Assembly: GCA_900547195.1 (NCBI GenBank) | Contig: URFQ01000040.1 | Span: 1-23,110 of the forward strand | Length of the DNA: 23,110 nucleotides | Source of the DNA: an uncultured Butyricicoccus sp. | GTDB taxonomy: Bacteria > Bacillota > Clostridia > Oscillospirales > Butyricicoccaceae | Direction of reading: 5' to 3' | Shown: positions 14,247 through 22,024 of the stretch, piece by piece | How the letters are laid out: every line of letters starts with the position of its first letter | How positions within the stretch are numbered: position 1 is the stretch's first letter | Program-made: the position numbers and the translations under genes | The notes under the pieces: model-generated | Databases searched by the model: none | Told to the model about the DNA's origin: nothing | Seen by the model: only the letters and a program-made list of their open reading frames with translations

Positions 14247-14885
14247 ATGGAAAGAAAAGCAATTCTGATTCCAAGCTCGTCCGGTAAGGTATCTCTCAAA
14301 GCCGTGCCCGGGCATTTTGCGACCAACCACTCCCATGTCAACTACTACATCGACATGACTGAAATCAAGAGCAACCAGCGCGTCGCGGAGGAAATCGCAA
14401 AAATGCTGGTGCATCCGTACAGCGCTTCGACCGAAATCCGAGCCATCCTCTGTCTGGACGGTACCGAAATGATCGGTGGATTTTTGGCCCAGCAGCTTTC
14501 CAAGGGCAGCTATCGCGGCATCAATCATGGGGAGTCCATTTATGTGCTGACCCCCGAGTTTAACTCGCTCGGACAGATGATGTTCCGGGATAACTTTAAG
14601 CCGGTGCTGAACCACCAGAACGTAGTCCTCCTCATGGCATCGGTGACAACCGGCATGACCGTGCAGCAGGGCGCCGAATGCGTCAGTTATTACGGCGGCA
14701 ATCTGTGTGGCGTGTCTGCGATTTTCAGCGCGCTTGACCGCGTGGACGATATCCAGATCCACTCCCTGTACCACATCAACGACCTGCCCGGCTATGACAG
14801 CCATATTTCTTCGCAGTGCCCGGCCTGCCGGCGCGGCGAAAAACTGGACGCCATCATCAATGGGTTCGGCTATTTTAAACTGTAA
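14247..14885 (+). CDS. Phosphoribosyltransferase-like protein, divergent from pyrB
   Basis: A 212-residue protein with the layout of a type-I phosphoribosyltransferase. The segment NVVLLMASVTTGMTVQQGAE (residues 125-144) corresponds to the PRPP-binding loop, normally hydrophobic residues, then two acidic residues, x-x-T-T-G-x-T. Thr-Thr-Gly is kept but the acidic pair is replaced by Met-Ala-Ser. The C-terminal part has CPAC (C191, C194) in a Cys/Arg-rich turn. The gene is probably annotated as orotate phosphoribosyltransferase in relatives, and its position divergent from pyrBI fits pyrimidine metabolism. Without the acidic pair, catalysis is doubtful; a regulatory or PRPP-sensing role is possible. 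Strong promoter and ribosome site, so it is a real gene. Confidence 0.7.
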   Translation: MERKAILIPSSSGKVSLKAVPGHFATNHSHVNYYIDMTEIKSNQRVAEEIAKMLVHPYSASTEIRAILCLDGTEMIGGFLAQQLSKGSYRGINHGESIYVLTPEFNSLGQMMFRDNFKPVLNHQNVVLLMASVTTGMTVQQGAECVSYYGGNLCGVSAIFSALDRVDDIQIHSLYHINDLPGYDSHISSQCPACRRGEKLDAIINGFGYFKL

Positions 14886-14890
14886 CCGGT

Positions 14891-14925
14891 ATTCCCTGTC
14901 CGGCGCGTCCCTGCGGGCAGGGAAT
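14891..14925 (+). terminator. Possible weak terminator hairpin
   Basis: ATTCCCTG (14891-14898) pairs with CAGGGAAT (14918-14925), with further pairing inside, just after the phosphoribosyltransferase-like gene. No T-tract follows, so it would be inefficient, or it acts as a 3'-end stabiliser. Confidence 0.4.
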
Positions 14926-14927
14926 TG

Positions 14928-14956
14928 TTGCGTCACAGCCCAATTTGTGCTATGAT
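14928..14956 (+). promoter_or_regulatory. Likely promoter of galM
   Basis: The -10 box TATGAT (14951-14956, 5 of 6) has the extended TG motif (TGCTATGAT). The -35 TTGCGT (14928-14933) matches only 3 of 6, at a 17-bp spacing. The ribosome site AGGAGG at 14991 follows. Confidence 0.6.
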
Positions 14957-15004
14957 GGAACCAACAAAATACCTGTGCTTTGCACCTGTGAGGAGGAGTG
15001 CCGG

Positions 15005-16048
15005 ATGAAAATTACCCGGGACAGCATTTTGGGGACAACCCGGTCGGGCAAACCCGTGGAACGGTATCTTTTAGAGGGCGGCGGCCTGCGTGCCGCGGTC
15101 CTGACCTATGGCGGCGCCCTGCAAAGCCTATGGGCGCCGGACAGACAGGGGAGGCTGCGGGATATTGTTCTCGGCTGCGATACTGTTGCGGACTATCAGG
15201 CGCAGGACAAGTTCCTCGGCGCGCTCATTGGCCGGTATGCCAATCGGATTGGCCGCGGCCGTTTTGTGCTGGATGGGGAGGAGTACGCTCTTTGCTGCAA
15301 CGATGGACGGAACCATTTACATGGAGGGAAAAAAGGCTTTGACAAGCGTATCTGGGCGGCGGAAATCCAGGCGGACGGCCTGCATCTGCGCCTGACCAGC
15401 CCGACGGGTGAAGAAGGATATCCCGGCACACTAAAGGCCGAGGTGGCCTATGCGCTGGCAGACGGCGCGCTGACGATCGATTACTGGGCGCAGGCGGATG
15501 GGGATACGCTTTGCAACCTGACAAACCATACATATTTCAATCTGGCAGGCCACGGCAGCGGCGATATCCTGGCACAGGAAATCCGGATTGAGGCCGATGC
15601 GTTTACGCCTGCGGACGCGGAATCCATACCACACGGCGCGATTGCCCCGGTGGAGCGAACCCCTATGGATTTGCGGAAGCTAATCCCCATTGGCGCGCAC
15701 ATTGACGACGATTTTGAACCGCTTCGCTTTGCGGGCGGTTACGACCATAACTGGGTGCTGCGCGGCATTCCCGGCGTCCTGCGCCCGGCGGCAGCAGCCC
15801 GCTGCGCGGAGAGCGGCATTACGCTTGCCTGCGAGACCACCCAGCCCGGCATCCAGTTTTATGCCGGAAATTTTCTCGACGGCACGACAAACGGAAAGGG
15901 CGGTGTAAAATATCAGCGCCGCAGCGGCTTTTGCCTGGAAACGCAGGCCTTTCCAAACAGTGTAAACTGTCCGGAATACCCGCAGGCGATCTTACGTGCA
16001 GGGGATGTGTACCGGCATCGAACCGTGTATCATTTTGGAGTGGAATAA
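15005..16048 (+). CDS. galM: Aldose 1-epimerase (mutarotase)
   Basis: A 347-residue cytosolic enzyme that interconverts alpha and beta anomers of aldoses. The usual motifs are present: NRIGRGRF, the first active-site histidine in NHLHGG, the catalytic histidine region NHTYFNLAGH, and the catalytic glutamate in LETQAFPNS near the C-terminus. Length fits GalM (about 345). I chose ATG 15005, 8 bases after AGGAGG; an upstream in-frame ATG (14945) overlaps the promoter. It is a single-gene unit between the extended -10 promoter and the bidirectional terminator at 16050. No gal genes stand nearby, so it serves general sugar metabolism. Confidence 0.95.
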   Translation: MKITRDSILGTTRSGKPVERYLLEGGGLRAAVLTYGGALQSLWAPDRQGRLRDIVLGCDTVADYQAQDKFLGALIGRYANRIGRGRFVLDGEEYALCCNDGRNHLHGGKKGFDKRIWAAEIQADGLHLRLTSPTGEEGYPGTLKAEVAYALADGALTIDYWAQADGDTLCNLTNHTYFNLAGHGSGDILAQEIRIEADAFTPADAESIPHGAIAPVERTPMDLRKLIPIGAHIDDDFEPLRFAGGYDHNWVLRGIPGVLRPAAAARCAESGITLACETTQPGIQFYAGNFLDGTTNGKGGVKYQRRSGFCLETQAFPNSVNCPEYPQAILRAGDVYRHRTVYHFGVE

Positions 16049-16049
16049 C

Positions 16050-16083
16050 AAAAGCAGCCCGTGCTTTGCCATGGGCTGCTTTT
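16050..16083. terminator. Bidirectional terminator between galM and the sbcD-like gene
   Basis: AAAAGCAGCCC (16050-16060) pairs with GGGCTGCTTTT (16073-16083) in an 11-bp stem with a 12-base loop. T-tracts occur on both strands. The convergent genes end at 16048 and 16086, so one hairpin serves both. Confidence 0.93.
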
Positions 16084-16085
16084 GT

Positions 16086-17186
16086 TTACTGCTTTTCAAC
16101 CGTGGGGCAGGCTTCGCCATCCATGGCAGCGAGCGCATAGCGCAGCGATAGGGTAAGGCGCGCCTTTTCATCTTCGCTGCCTGCAGCTTCCACCAGCGCG
16201 CGGTATCGGCGGGTGACCGCGCCGCGCAGGTCGTCGTCATTCTGGTAACGCCACAGGCTGCGGCGGGTGGTTGTGTGGTCGGTAACAACCGTATGCAGGA
16301 ACACGGCGTCCAGCGCTTTACGAAGCGCTGGGAAATCGGGCTCATAGCAGCGCTCACCGGTCAATTCTACCGATGCGCAGACTTTGGCGTGGTTTTTCGG
16401 GATCTGGGAGGCCAACGCCTTTTCCAGCATACGGTCGCTGGTAAGCGGGGTGAAGTCAATTTTAAGCGGATGGAATTCCACGCCGCCGCCTGGAATGAAA
16501 CGGAACTTCGTCTCCCCGCCAAACTGGCCGAACAGGAAGCCCTTCGGGCCAATGTCGTCCGCGCCCACGCCGCATGGGCTGCCCGGGCACGCATAGATGG
16601 TCTGCCCGGCGCGGCGCATGCCGCTATATTGATGGTTGTGACCGAGAGCGGCATAGGCAAAGCCGCTTGTTTTAAAATCAGCCGCCGTCAGCGGATTGTA
16701 TCCGCTTTGGGTCTTGAGGTCGCTGTGCACCAGGCAAAGGTTGGGGCGGTCGGAAGCGAGGGCGGCCTCAAGCGGGATGGCGGCGCTTTGGTCGCAGAAG
16801 GCCGCGCCCCAGACGAGCGCCCGGTCACTGACCGGGAATGAAGTCAGCACCGGGGAAGTGAACACAAACACACGCTCCGGACGTTGGGCGGTCAAATAGG
16901 GGCTTTCGGCACACAGGTAGTCGTGGTTGCCGGGGGAAATCAGCACGCAGCAGTTGGCCTTCGACAGAATGGAGAAGGCGCGGGTGACAATCTCCGGTGC
17001 GGGCGTGGGGGAGTCGAACAGGTCGCCTGCAATGAGGATCGCGTTGGCAAACTGCGCATTGGCATATTCGACCGCACGCGCAAGGGTGGCGAACTGGCTT
17101 TCCCGCGCCGTGGCTGCTTTGGCCGGGGGCAGGAAGGAATAGGATGCGCCGAGGTGCAGATCGGCAAGATGTACGATAGACAGCAT
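16086..17186 (-). CDS. Metallophosphoesterase, SbcD/YhaO-like DNA repair exonuclease
   Basis: A 366-residue protein of the calcineurin-like phosphoesterase family in its Mre11/SbcD/YhaO branch. Metal-binding motifs are in order: HLADLHLG (residues 5-12), GDLFDS, GNHDYL and GHNHQY. A C-terminal part of about 100 residues is the capping region seen in YhaO-type proteins. The usual ATPase partner (SbcC or YhaN) would lie next to it, but this gene stands alone here between two terminators. It probably acts as a Mn-dependent nuclease in DNA break processing. I chose ATG 17186: AAGGAG lies upstream and the product then starts MLSIVHLADLHLG. A promoter is present at 17221-17249. Confidence 0.87.
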   Translation of the reverse strand: MLSIVHLADLHLGASYSFLPPAKAATARESQFATLARAVEYANAQFANAILIAGDLFDSPTPAPEIVTRAFSILSKANCCVLISPGNHDYLCAESPYLTAQRPERVFVFTSPVLTSFPVSDRALVWGAAFCDQSAAIPLEAALASDRPNLCLVHSDLKTQSGYNPLTAADFKTSGFAYAALGHNHQYSGMRRAGQTIYACPGSPCGVGADDIGPKGFLFGQFGGETKFRFIPGGGVEFHPLKIDFTPLTSDRMLEKALASQIPKNHAKVCASVELTGERCYEPDFPALRKALDAVFLHTVVTDHTTTRRSLWRYQNDDDLRGAVTRRYRALVEAAGSEDEKARLTLSLRYALAAMDGEACPTVEKQ

Positions 17187-17220
17187 AAGCTGGGGACTCC
17201 TTTTCGGGGATGATATGTTT

Positions 17221-17249
17221 ATTATAGCAGTCCCGCCGCGTATTTTCCA
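17221..17249 (-). promoter_or_regulatory. Promoter of the sbcD-like gene
   Basis: On the minus strand, -10 TATAAT (perfect) and -35 TGGAAA (4 of 6) with a 17-bp spacer. The predicted start is near 17214, with a short leader. Confidence 0.75.
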
Positions 17250-17288
17250 GCGGAAAGCGCAAAGAAACAAAAGATGATGCCGGAAACG

Positions 17289-17320
17289 ACCGAAGCCCGC
17301 TCACAAGAGCGGGCTTCGGT
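17289..17320 (-). terminator. Long hairpin downstream of the dnaD-dnaC operon
   Basis: A perfect 14-bp stem, ACCGAAGCCCGCTC (17289-17302) with GAGCGGGCTTCGGT (17307-17320), has an ACAA loop. On the minus strand it is followed by CGTTTCC, only a short T stretch. It lies about 195 bases beyond the dnaC stop. That gap (17321-17515) has no gene; it holds a G-rich stretch with G7 and one TTATTCACA match, and otherwise nothing I can interpret. Confidence 0.6.
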
Positions 17321-17515
17321 GCGCATTCTTCACAAAATAAACAGTAGGGGGTAAAAAAGGGGGGGTTCAAATTAACAGAAAAATTCGGCATTCCGTTATC
17401 AGCTTGGGCTGACCTGTTCCCTTGCTGATGGTTTTAGTATACCGTGAAACCCTGCATGATGTGTGAATAACTTATGAACGAGTTGTAAAGAAAGTATGGA
17501 AAAACCGCGGCCAAA

Positions 17516-18520
17516 TTATGAACGGCTGCGCCCGTGCTTTTTGATCAGGCGGATATCGTCTCCAAAGAAGCGTAATTGTGTAAAATCCCCCAGCAAACGG
17601 GAAGCAACCGCGGCGGAATACCGGCGGCCAAATTCGTCGGGGAGCAGGTTGGTATTGATGATCATGGCGCGGCGGGCCATCAGCCGCGTGTTAATCAGCG
17701 AATAGAACACAGACGTTGTAAACGCGGTGGTCATCTCGGTGCCCAGATCGTCGAGGATCAGCAGATCGGCCCGCTCATATTTGCGGATGGCACGCTGCGC
17801 CTCGGCGGCGTCGGCGCCGTTAAATTTGACGGACTCGTAGCAGCCGAGCACATGGATGGCTGTGTCGTAAGCAACCGAAAACCCGGACTCGGCCACTGTT
17901 TTGGCGATGCAGGTGGATAGGAAGGTTTTGCCCAGCCCGGTCGAACCGAAAAGCAGCAGGTTGGGCGACTGGCGGCCAAAATGATGGGCATACTCCACAC
18001 AGAGCTCCCGATTGTATTCCATGTTCTCCCGCGCGGAAATGCCCATGCGCGCGTCGGGCGCATCCGAATAATACTCCAAATGAAACGTATCGAAATTCTG
18101 GTCTTCGATGGGCAGGATGGTCGAGAGCTGATCGGTCAATCGCTTTGCATACATGCGTTTCAGGCATTTGCACGGCTCGGAACCGACATAGCCGAGATCG
18201 CCGCACAGCGGGCAGCCGGGCTTGTCGTCCAGAAAGTCCGCGGGCAGGCCGTGATCCATCAGCAGACGGACGCGCTCATGCTGCAGGGCGAGATTCTGGC
18301 CGCGCAGCTGCTCAATGGCTTTGGCTGGATCGTCGCCCGATTCAAGGGCGGCGCGCAGCACTGAAGCTGCCGTGCCGCGCAGGATTTCATCGATCTGCCG
18401 CACGCGCGGGATGCGCGCATAGACCTGCTGCCGCCGTTCGGACAGCATGCGCTCGCGCGCATCCCGCTTGGCCTCCAGTTCGCGCAGCAGGTCGGAAATG
18501 ATTTTTTTGTCGTATCCCAT
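17516..18520 (-). CDS. DnaC/DnaI-type helicase loader (AAA+ ATPase)
   Basis: A 334-residue AAA+ protein that should load the replicative helicase at the origin or at restarted forks. The N-terminal third is helical and charged. A zinc-ribbon-like cluster CPLC...CKC has C103, C106, C117 and C119, as in Bacillus DnaI. Then come Walker A GSTGLGKT (192-199), Walker B LLILDD (253-258), the sensor-like IINTN (about 287-291), and a late arginine R308 in SRLL as candidate arginine finger. It begins 3 bases after the DnaD-like gene, with AGGAGG in the overlap zone, so the two are one operon, as in many Firmicutes (dnaD/dnaB next to dnaI). IstB transposition helpers are similar but lack the zinc cluster and this partner. 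Confidence 0.9.
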   Translation of the reverse strand: MGYDKKIISDLLRELEAKRDARERMLSERRQQVYARIPRVRQIDEILRGTAASVLRAALESGDDPAKAIEQLRGQNLALQHERVRLLMDHGLPADFLDDKPGCPLCGDLGYVGSEPCKCLKRMYAKRLTDQLSTILPIEDQNFDTFHLEYYSDAPDARMGISARENMEYNRELCVEYAHHFGRQSPNLLLFGSTGLGKTFLSTCIAKTVAESGFSVAYDTAIHVLGCYESVKFNGADAAEAQRAIRKYERADLLILDDLGTEMTTAFTTSVFYSLINTRLMARRAMIINTNLLPDEFGRRYSAAVASRLLGDFTQLRFFGDDIRLIKKHGRSRS

Positions 18521-18523
18521 CGG

Positions 18524-19468
18524 TTATTCCTCCTTGGCGCGCTGGCGCTTGCGGCGCTGGACTTCCTCCATCCAGTCACGTTCCCAGTTTTCCAGCTTGT
18601 CCGGCTGTGTGGGCGCGGAAACCGGCTGCGCGGTTTGCTGCCGGCGGGCGGATTCGGGCTCGAGCGCTGTGATCTCCGCAACGGTATGTACTCCTTTTTC
18701 ATCCCAGAGGGAAAGGATTTTTTTAAGATAGCTCAGGCTGAATTTGCCGATATTCTGCTCCATGCGCCCTACCGCAAGCGCAACCGCATCCGGCTCAAAG
18801 CCCTTTTCAATGCAGCTCGACACCAGCCGGCGTTCCGCTGCAGCCGGTTCGCGCCCGACAATGCGCATGGCTGCGAACATCGCGTCCAGCAGCGGTTTTT
18901 CCGCTTCCACGCGCGCCAGGTAGTCCTGCGCCTGCTGGTACGTATAAATGCCCATGTCCGACCACAGCGCGGCTTCGCGCTCGATGTCGCGGCGCGAGAC
19001 CGTGCCGCGGTCACGCTTAAGGTAGGAAAGCAGCTCGATGATCACCTCGGCCGGAAGCCCGAGGTGATCGTAGATGGTGAACAGGCTGCGCACCTGCGAT
19101 TCGGTCAGCATGCGGCCGAGAGTGTCTTCCGCGGTCAGGCACACGGCGGCGAATTTATGGTCGCCTTCGCGGGCCTGGCGCAGTTCGGCGGCCGTGTATT
19201 TCGGGATATCCGGGCCGGACGACGGCGGAAGCGGGGGGCTTTCACGCACGGTCAGGCCGGTCAACGTGAACACAGCGCGGTCAAAACGCTCCTTGGAAAA
19301 GCCGAGGTCGCGCATGGCGGCCTTTTCCTCCAGCCGCTCGCCGCGCCGCAGGGCATAGAGATAGAGCAGGGCGCTGTCGCCGTCGCCGCAGGCGATCAGT
19401 TTATCGGCAATCTCGCAGCGGATGACGCGGAATTCGCCTTCGGGCAGCAGAAGGGAAGCAAGGCTCAT
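18524..19468 (-). CDS. DnaD-domain primosome protein
   Basis: A 314-residue protein of the DnaD/DnaB (Firmicutes) family, which remodels DNA and recruits the helicase loader during replication initiation. The N-terminal winged-helix-like region spans roughly residues 1-90. Two DnaD-like repeats follow: about 120-180 (LTESQVRSLFTIYDHLGLPAEVIIELLSYL) and about 200-270 (ending NIGKFSLSYLKKILSLW). The YLKKIL-type W motif is typical. The C-terminus is basic (VQRRKRQRAKEE), which suits DNA binding. I chose ATG 19468, six bases after GGAGG. Its leader holds a terminator-like hairpin that directly touches the ribosome site. Downstream partner: the DnaC/DnaI gene. Confidence 0.88.
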   Translation of the reverse strand: MSLASLLLPEGEFRVIRCEIADKLIACGDGDSALLYLYALRRGERLEEKAAMRDLGFSKERFDRAVFTLTGLTVRESPPLPPSSGPDIPKYTAAELRQAREGDHKFAAVCLTAEDTLGRMLTESQVRSLFTIYDHLGLPAEVIIELLSYLKRDRGTVSRRDIEREAALWSDMGIYTYQQAQDYLARVEAEKPLLDAMFAAMRIVGREPAAAERRLVSSCIEKGFEPDAVALAVGRMEQNIGKFSLSYLKKILSLWDEKGVHTVAEITALEPESARRQQTAQPVSAPTQPDKLENWERDWMEEVQRRKRQRAKEE

Positions 19469-19479
19469 AAATTTCCTCC

Positions 19480-19517
19480 AAAACAAAGGCAGCCGGAGCG
19501 CCGACGGCGCGGCTGCC
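19480..19517 (-). terminator. Terminator-like hairpin in the dnaD leader (possible attenuator)
   Basis: On the minus strand, GGCAGCCG pairs with CGGCTGCC (19510-19517 with 19488-19495), with an inner CGCC/GGCG stem, followed by TTTGTTTT (19487-19480) and then at once by the GGAGG ribosome site (19479-19475). No minus-strand gene lies upstream, since glmU is divergent, so it is part of the dnaD leader itself and could stop or tune transcription or translation of the replication operon. Confidence 0.6.
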
Positions 19518-19545
19518 GAAAAAATGCAAAATAAAGTCTGCCTTT

Positions 19546-19574
19546 ATTATATCGTGTCAAAACCAATCGCGCAA
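19546..19574 (-). promoter_or_regulatory. Promoter of the dnaD-dnaC operon
   Basis: On the minus strand, -10 TATAAT (perfect) and -35 TTGCGC (3 of 6) with a 17-bp spacer. An inverted repeat AATAAAG / CTTTATT (19530-19536 with 19542-19548) covers the end of the -10 box and the predicted start near 19539, a possible operator. Confidence 0.65.
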
Positions 19575-19601
19575 GAGGGCGGAAATTTTCTTAATTTGCC
19601 G

Positions 19602-19630
19602 ATGATTTTTGGAAAGGGTTATAGTATAAT
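19602..19630 (+). promoter_or_regulatory. Promoter of glmU-prs with inverted repeat at -10
   Basis: The -10 box TATAAT (19625-19630) is perfect; -35 ATGATT (19602-19607) is weak, at a 17-bp spacing. AGTATAAT (19623-19630) and ATTATACT (19640-19647) form an 8-bp inverted repeat with a 9-base spacer that contains the -10 box and start site, a typical place for a repressor. Confidence 0.65.
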
Positions 19631-19698
19631 GAAAAATGAATTATACTGCGGCGCAGTCTATGCATTGCGCCCGGCCATAGATGGGAAGGAAACTCTCA

Positions 19699-20949
19699 AT
19701 GAGTCATATTACTACGATTTTCCTAAACGGCGTCGCGGGCAGCGACGGCATGGATGCGTTCGCGCGCCCGGTTTTGTTTTCGGACGCCGCGGCATGGATG
19801 TCGGACGCGCTTCCGCATGAGCTGTTTGGAGAAGCGGCACTGCTGTGCGAAATGGGTGAAACGCCGTTTGCCGCGGAGGCCGACGCGCTGCATGCGGCGC
19901 GTATTCCGGAGGGCGCGGAGCAGGTGCTGCTGGTTGCGGCGCCGATGCCTGAGCTGACGGCAGAGGACTTTGCCCATGCGGCGTCCCTGCATCTGGCCGC
20001 CGGCAATGCGGTCACGCTCCTGTGCTGCGACGGCGCAGCGGCGGGGCAGGCGGTTGTGCGGGACGAGAATGCGCAGGTGCGCGGCGTGGGCTGTGGGAAC
20101 GGCCCCAAAGCGCTTCATGCAGCGCTGTTCCGCGCAGACATGCTGAACCGTGTGTTGCCGGAGGCGCGGTCGCTGTTTGACGCAGTGGCGAAGACCGCTG
20201 CACAGGGCGCGCTGTGCGACGCCTGCATGGTGCCTACCGTAACCGAGGTGACGGACGGCATGTCTGCCTATCAGGCGCAGAAAAACCTGACCCTGCGCGT
20301 GAACCTCGCGCATATTGCGCGTGGCGTACAGATTTTCGCGCCGGAAAGCACCTTTATTGCGCCGGATGCTGAAATCGGCGCAGGCGCGTCCATCCTGCCC
20401 GGCAGCCTGATCCGTCCTGGCTGCAAAGTGGGCGCGGGCGCGGTGATCGGCCCGAACACCATTTTGGAGCAGGCCGAGATTGGCGCGGGCACGAGCGTCA
20501 ACAACTCGCAGGTGTACGAATCCACAGTGGGCGAGCAGGCAACCGTCGGCCCGTTTGCGTACATCCGCCCGGGCTGCACGGTGGGCGACCATACCCGCAT
20601 CGGCGATTTTGTCGAGCTGAAGAAGGCGGTCATTGGCCACGGCACCAAGGTCAGCCATCTGACCTACATCGGCGACGCCGAGGTCGGTGAGCGCGTCAAC
20701 TTCGGCTGCGGCACAGTCGTGGTCAATTATGACGGCTACGTGAAGAGCAAGACCGTCATCGGCGACGACTGCTTTATCGGCTGTAACACCAATCTGGTCG
20801 CGCCGGTGACGCTGGGCGACCGCGTCTTTACCGCAGCGGGCACCACGGTGACCAAGAATGTGCCGGACGGCGCGCTGACCGTCGCGCGCGCCCGCCAGAC
20901 CAACATTGAAGGCTGGAATGACCGCCGCCGTGCGGCACACCAGAAATAA
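19699..20949 (+). CDS. glmU: GlmU-like protein: intact acetyltransferase half, decayed uridyltransferase half
   Basis: A 416-residue relative of GlmU (about 455 residues), which makes UDP-GlcNAc. The C-terminal left-handed beta-helix (about 215-400) is complete. Counterparts of the E. coli acetyltransferase residues are present: R290, K308, H320 (base, in SHLTYIGDAE), Y323, N334, N343 and K349. The N-terminal half is recognisable only by outline. There is no LAAGxGTRM nucleotide loop; the metal-binding GD of G-D-x-P-L is replaced by A-P (residues 81-82, APMPEL); and the VNNRLQLA motif reads DGMSAYQA. It therefore probably acetylates glucosamine-1-phosphate but cannot transfer UMP. ATG 19699 follows GGAAGGA by 8 bases. 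It is cotranscribed with prs, as gcaD-prs in Bacillus. Confidence 0.85.
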   Translation: MSHITTIFLNGVAGSDGMDAFARPVLFSDAAAWMSDALPHELFGEAALLCEMGETPFAAEADALHAARIPEGAEQVLLVAAPMPELTAEDFAHAASLHLAAGNAVTLLCCDGAAAGQAVVRDENAQVRGVGCGNGPKALHAALFRADMLNRVLPEARSLFDAVAKTAAQGALCDACMVPTVTEVTDGMSAYQAQKNLTLRVNLAHIARGVQIFAPESTFIAPDAEIGAGASILPGSLIRPGCKVGAGAVIGPNTILEQAEIGAGTSVNNSQVYESTVGEQATVGPFAYIRPGCTVGDHTRIGDFVELKKAVIGHGTKVSHLTYIGDAEVGERVNFGCGTVVVNYDGYVKSKTVIGDDCFIGCNTNLVAPVTLGDRVFTAAGTTVTKNVPDGALTVARARQTNIEGWNDRRRAAHQK

Positions 20950-21004
20950 GGCCGAAATCCAAAACCAGTGAATCATACAAATATGCAGGGGGTATTGAAA
21001 AACC

Positions 21005-21964
21005 ATGATTTCTCACGGTAAAAACATCAAGATCTTCGCCGGCAATTCCCATCCGGCACTCGCCATGCAGATCGCATCTGCGCTCGGCCTGCCGCTCGGC
21101 AAGGCAACCGTCTCCCATTTTTCAGACGGCGAGATTTCGGTCTCTATCTCGGAAACCGTGCGCGGTTCGGACGTCTTTCTGGTGCAGTCGACCTGCGAGC
21201 CGGTGAACGACAATCTGATGGAACTGCTGATCATGATCGATGCGTGCCGCCGCGCCTCGGCGGGCCGCATCACGGCCGTAATCCCGTATTTCGGCTACGC
21301 CCGCCAGGACCGTAAGAGCAAGGCGCGCGATCCGATTTCGGCGAAGCTGGTGGCAAACCTGCTCACTACGGCGGGCGCGGACCGCATCCTGACCATGGAT
21401 CTGCACGCCACCCAGATTCAGGGATTTTTTGATATCCCGGTGGACAACATGCTTGGCTCCTCGGTGCTGATCCCGCACATTGCGGGCAAGTTCGGCGTCG
21501 CACGCGACGACATTGTCATCGTATCCCCTGACCTTGGCTCGGTCAACCGTGCGCGCAAGTTCACCGAAAAACTTGACCTGCCGCTCGCCATCATCGACAA
21601 GCGCCGCCCGAAGGCCAACGTCTCCGAAGTGATGAACATCATCGGCGACGTGAAGGGCAAGCGCGTCATGCTGATCGACGACCTGATCGATACCGCAGGC
21701 ACGCTGGTGCATGCGGCGAACGCCTTGGTGGACAAGGGCGGCGCGACTGAGATTTACGCCTGCGCAACCCACGGCGTGCTGTCCGGCCCGGCCATTGAGC
21801 GCATCCAGAACAGCCCGATCAAGGAGCTGACGATCCTGGATACCATTGCGCTGCCGCAGAACAAGATGATCGATAAGATCAATATCCTGAATGTGGCGCC
21901 GGTCTTTACGGAAGCGATTGCACGCATCTACGAGGAAGCTTCGGTTTCCACACTGTTCGACTAA
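21005..21964 (+). CDS. prs: Ribose-phosphate pyrophosphokinase (PRPP synthetase)
   Basis: A 319-residue cytosolic enzyme that transfers pyrophosphate from ATP to ribose-5-phosphate, giving PRPP for nucleotide, His and Trp synthesis. Motifs are complete: FSDGEISV, YFGYARQDRKSK, the metal site DLHATQIQGFF, SPDLGSVNRARKF and the PRPP loop MLIDDLIDTAGTL. Length is typical of class I enzymes. It starts 55 bases after glmU behind AGGGGG. Terminator at 21977-22008. Confidence 0.97.
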   Translation: MISHGKNIKIFAGNSHPALAMQIASALGLPLGKATVSHFSDGEISVSISETVRGSDVFLVQSTCEPVNDNLMELLIMIDACRRASAGRITAVIPYFGYARQDRKSKARDPISAKLVANLLTTAGADRILTMDLHATQIQGFFDIPVDNMLGSSVLIPHIAGKFGVARDDIVIVSPDLGSVNRARKFTEKLDLPLAIIDKRRPKANVSEVMNIIGDVKGKRVMLIDDLIDTAGTLVHAANALVDKGGATEIYACATHGVLSGPAIERIQNSPIKELTILDTIALPQNKMIDKINILNVAPVFTEAIARIYEEASVSTLFD

Positions 21965-21976
21965 GAAAAAAACAAG

Positions 21977-22008
21977 AGGCGGACAAGATTTTCCTTGTCC
22001 GCCTTTTT
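21977..22008 (+). terminator. Intrinsic terminator after prs
   Basis: AGGCGGACAAG (21977-21987) pairs with CTTGTCCGCCT (21994-22004) around a 6-base loop, followed by five T residues. The ymdB ribosome site (22014-22018) comes only a few bases later, leaving no room for a separate promoter. Confidence 0.92.
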
Positions 22009-22024
22009 CTTTCGGAGGAATATG

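Noticed and set aside
17341..17368. G-rich stretch with G5 and G7 tracts
   Set aside because: It looked like a possible phase-variable tract, but no gene or promoter is placed so that length changes would matter.
17462..17470. Perfect TTATTCACA (DnaA box consensus) on the minus strand near the dnaD-dnaC operon
   Set aside because: A single 9-mer match is expected about once by chance in a window this long, and there is no cluster, so it is not an origin.
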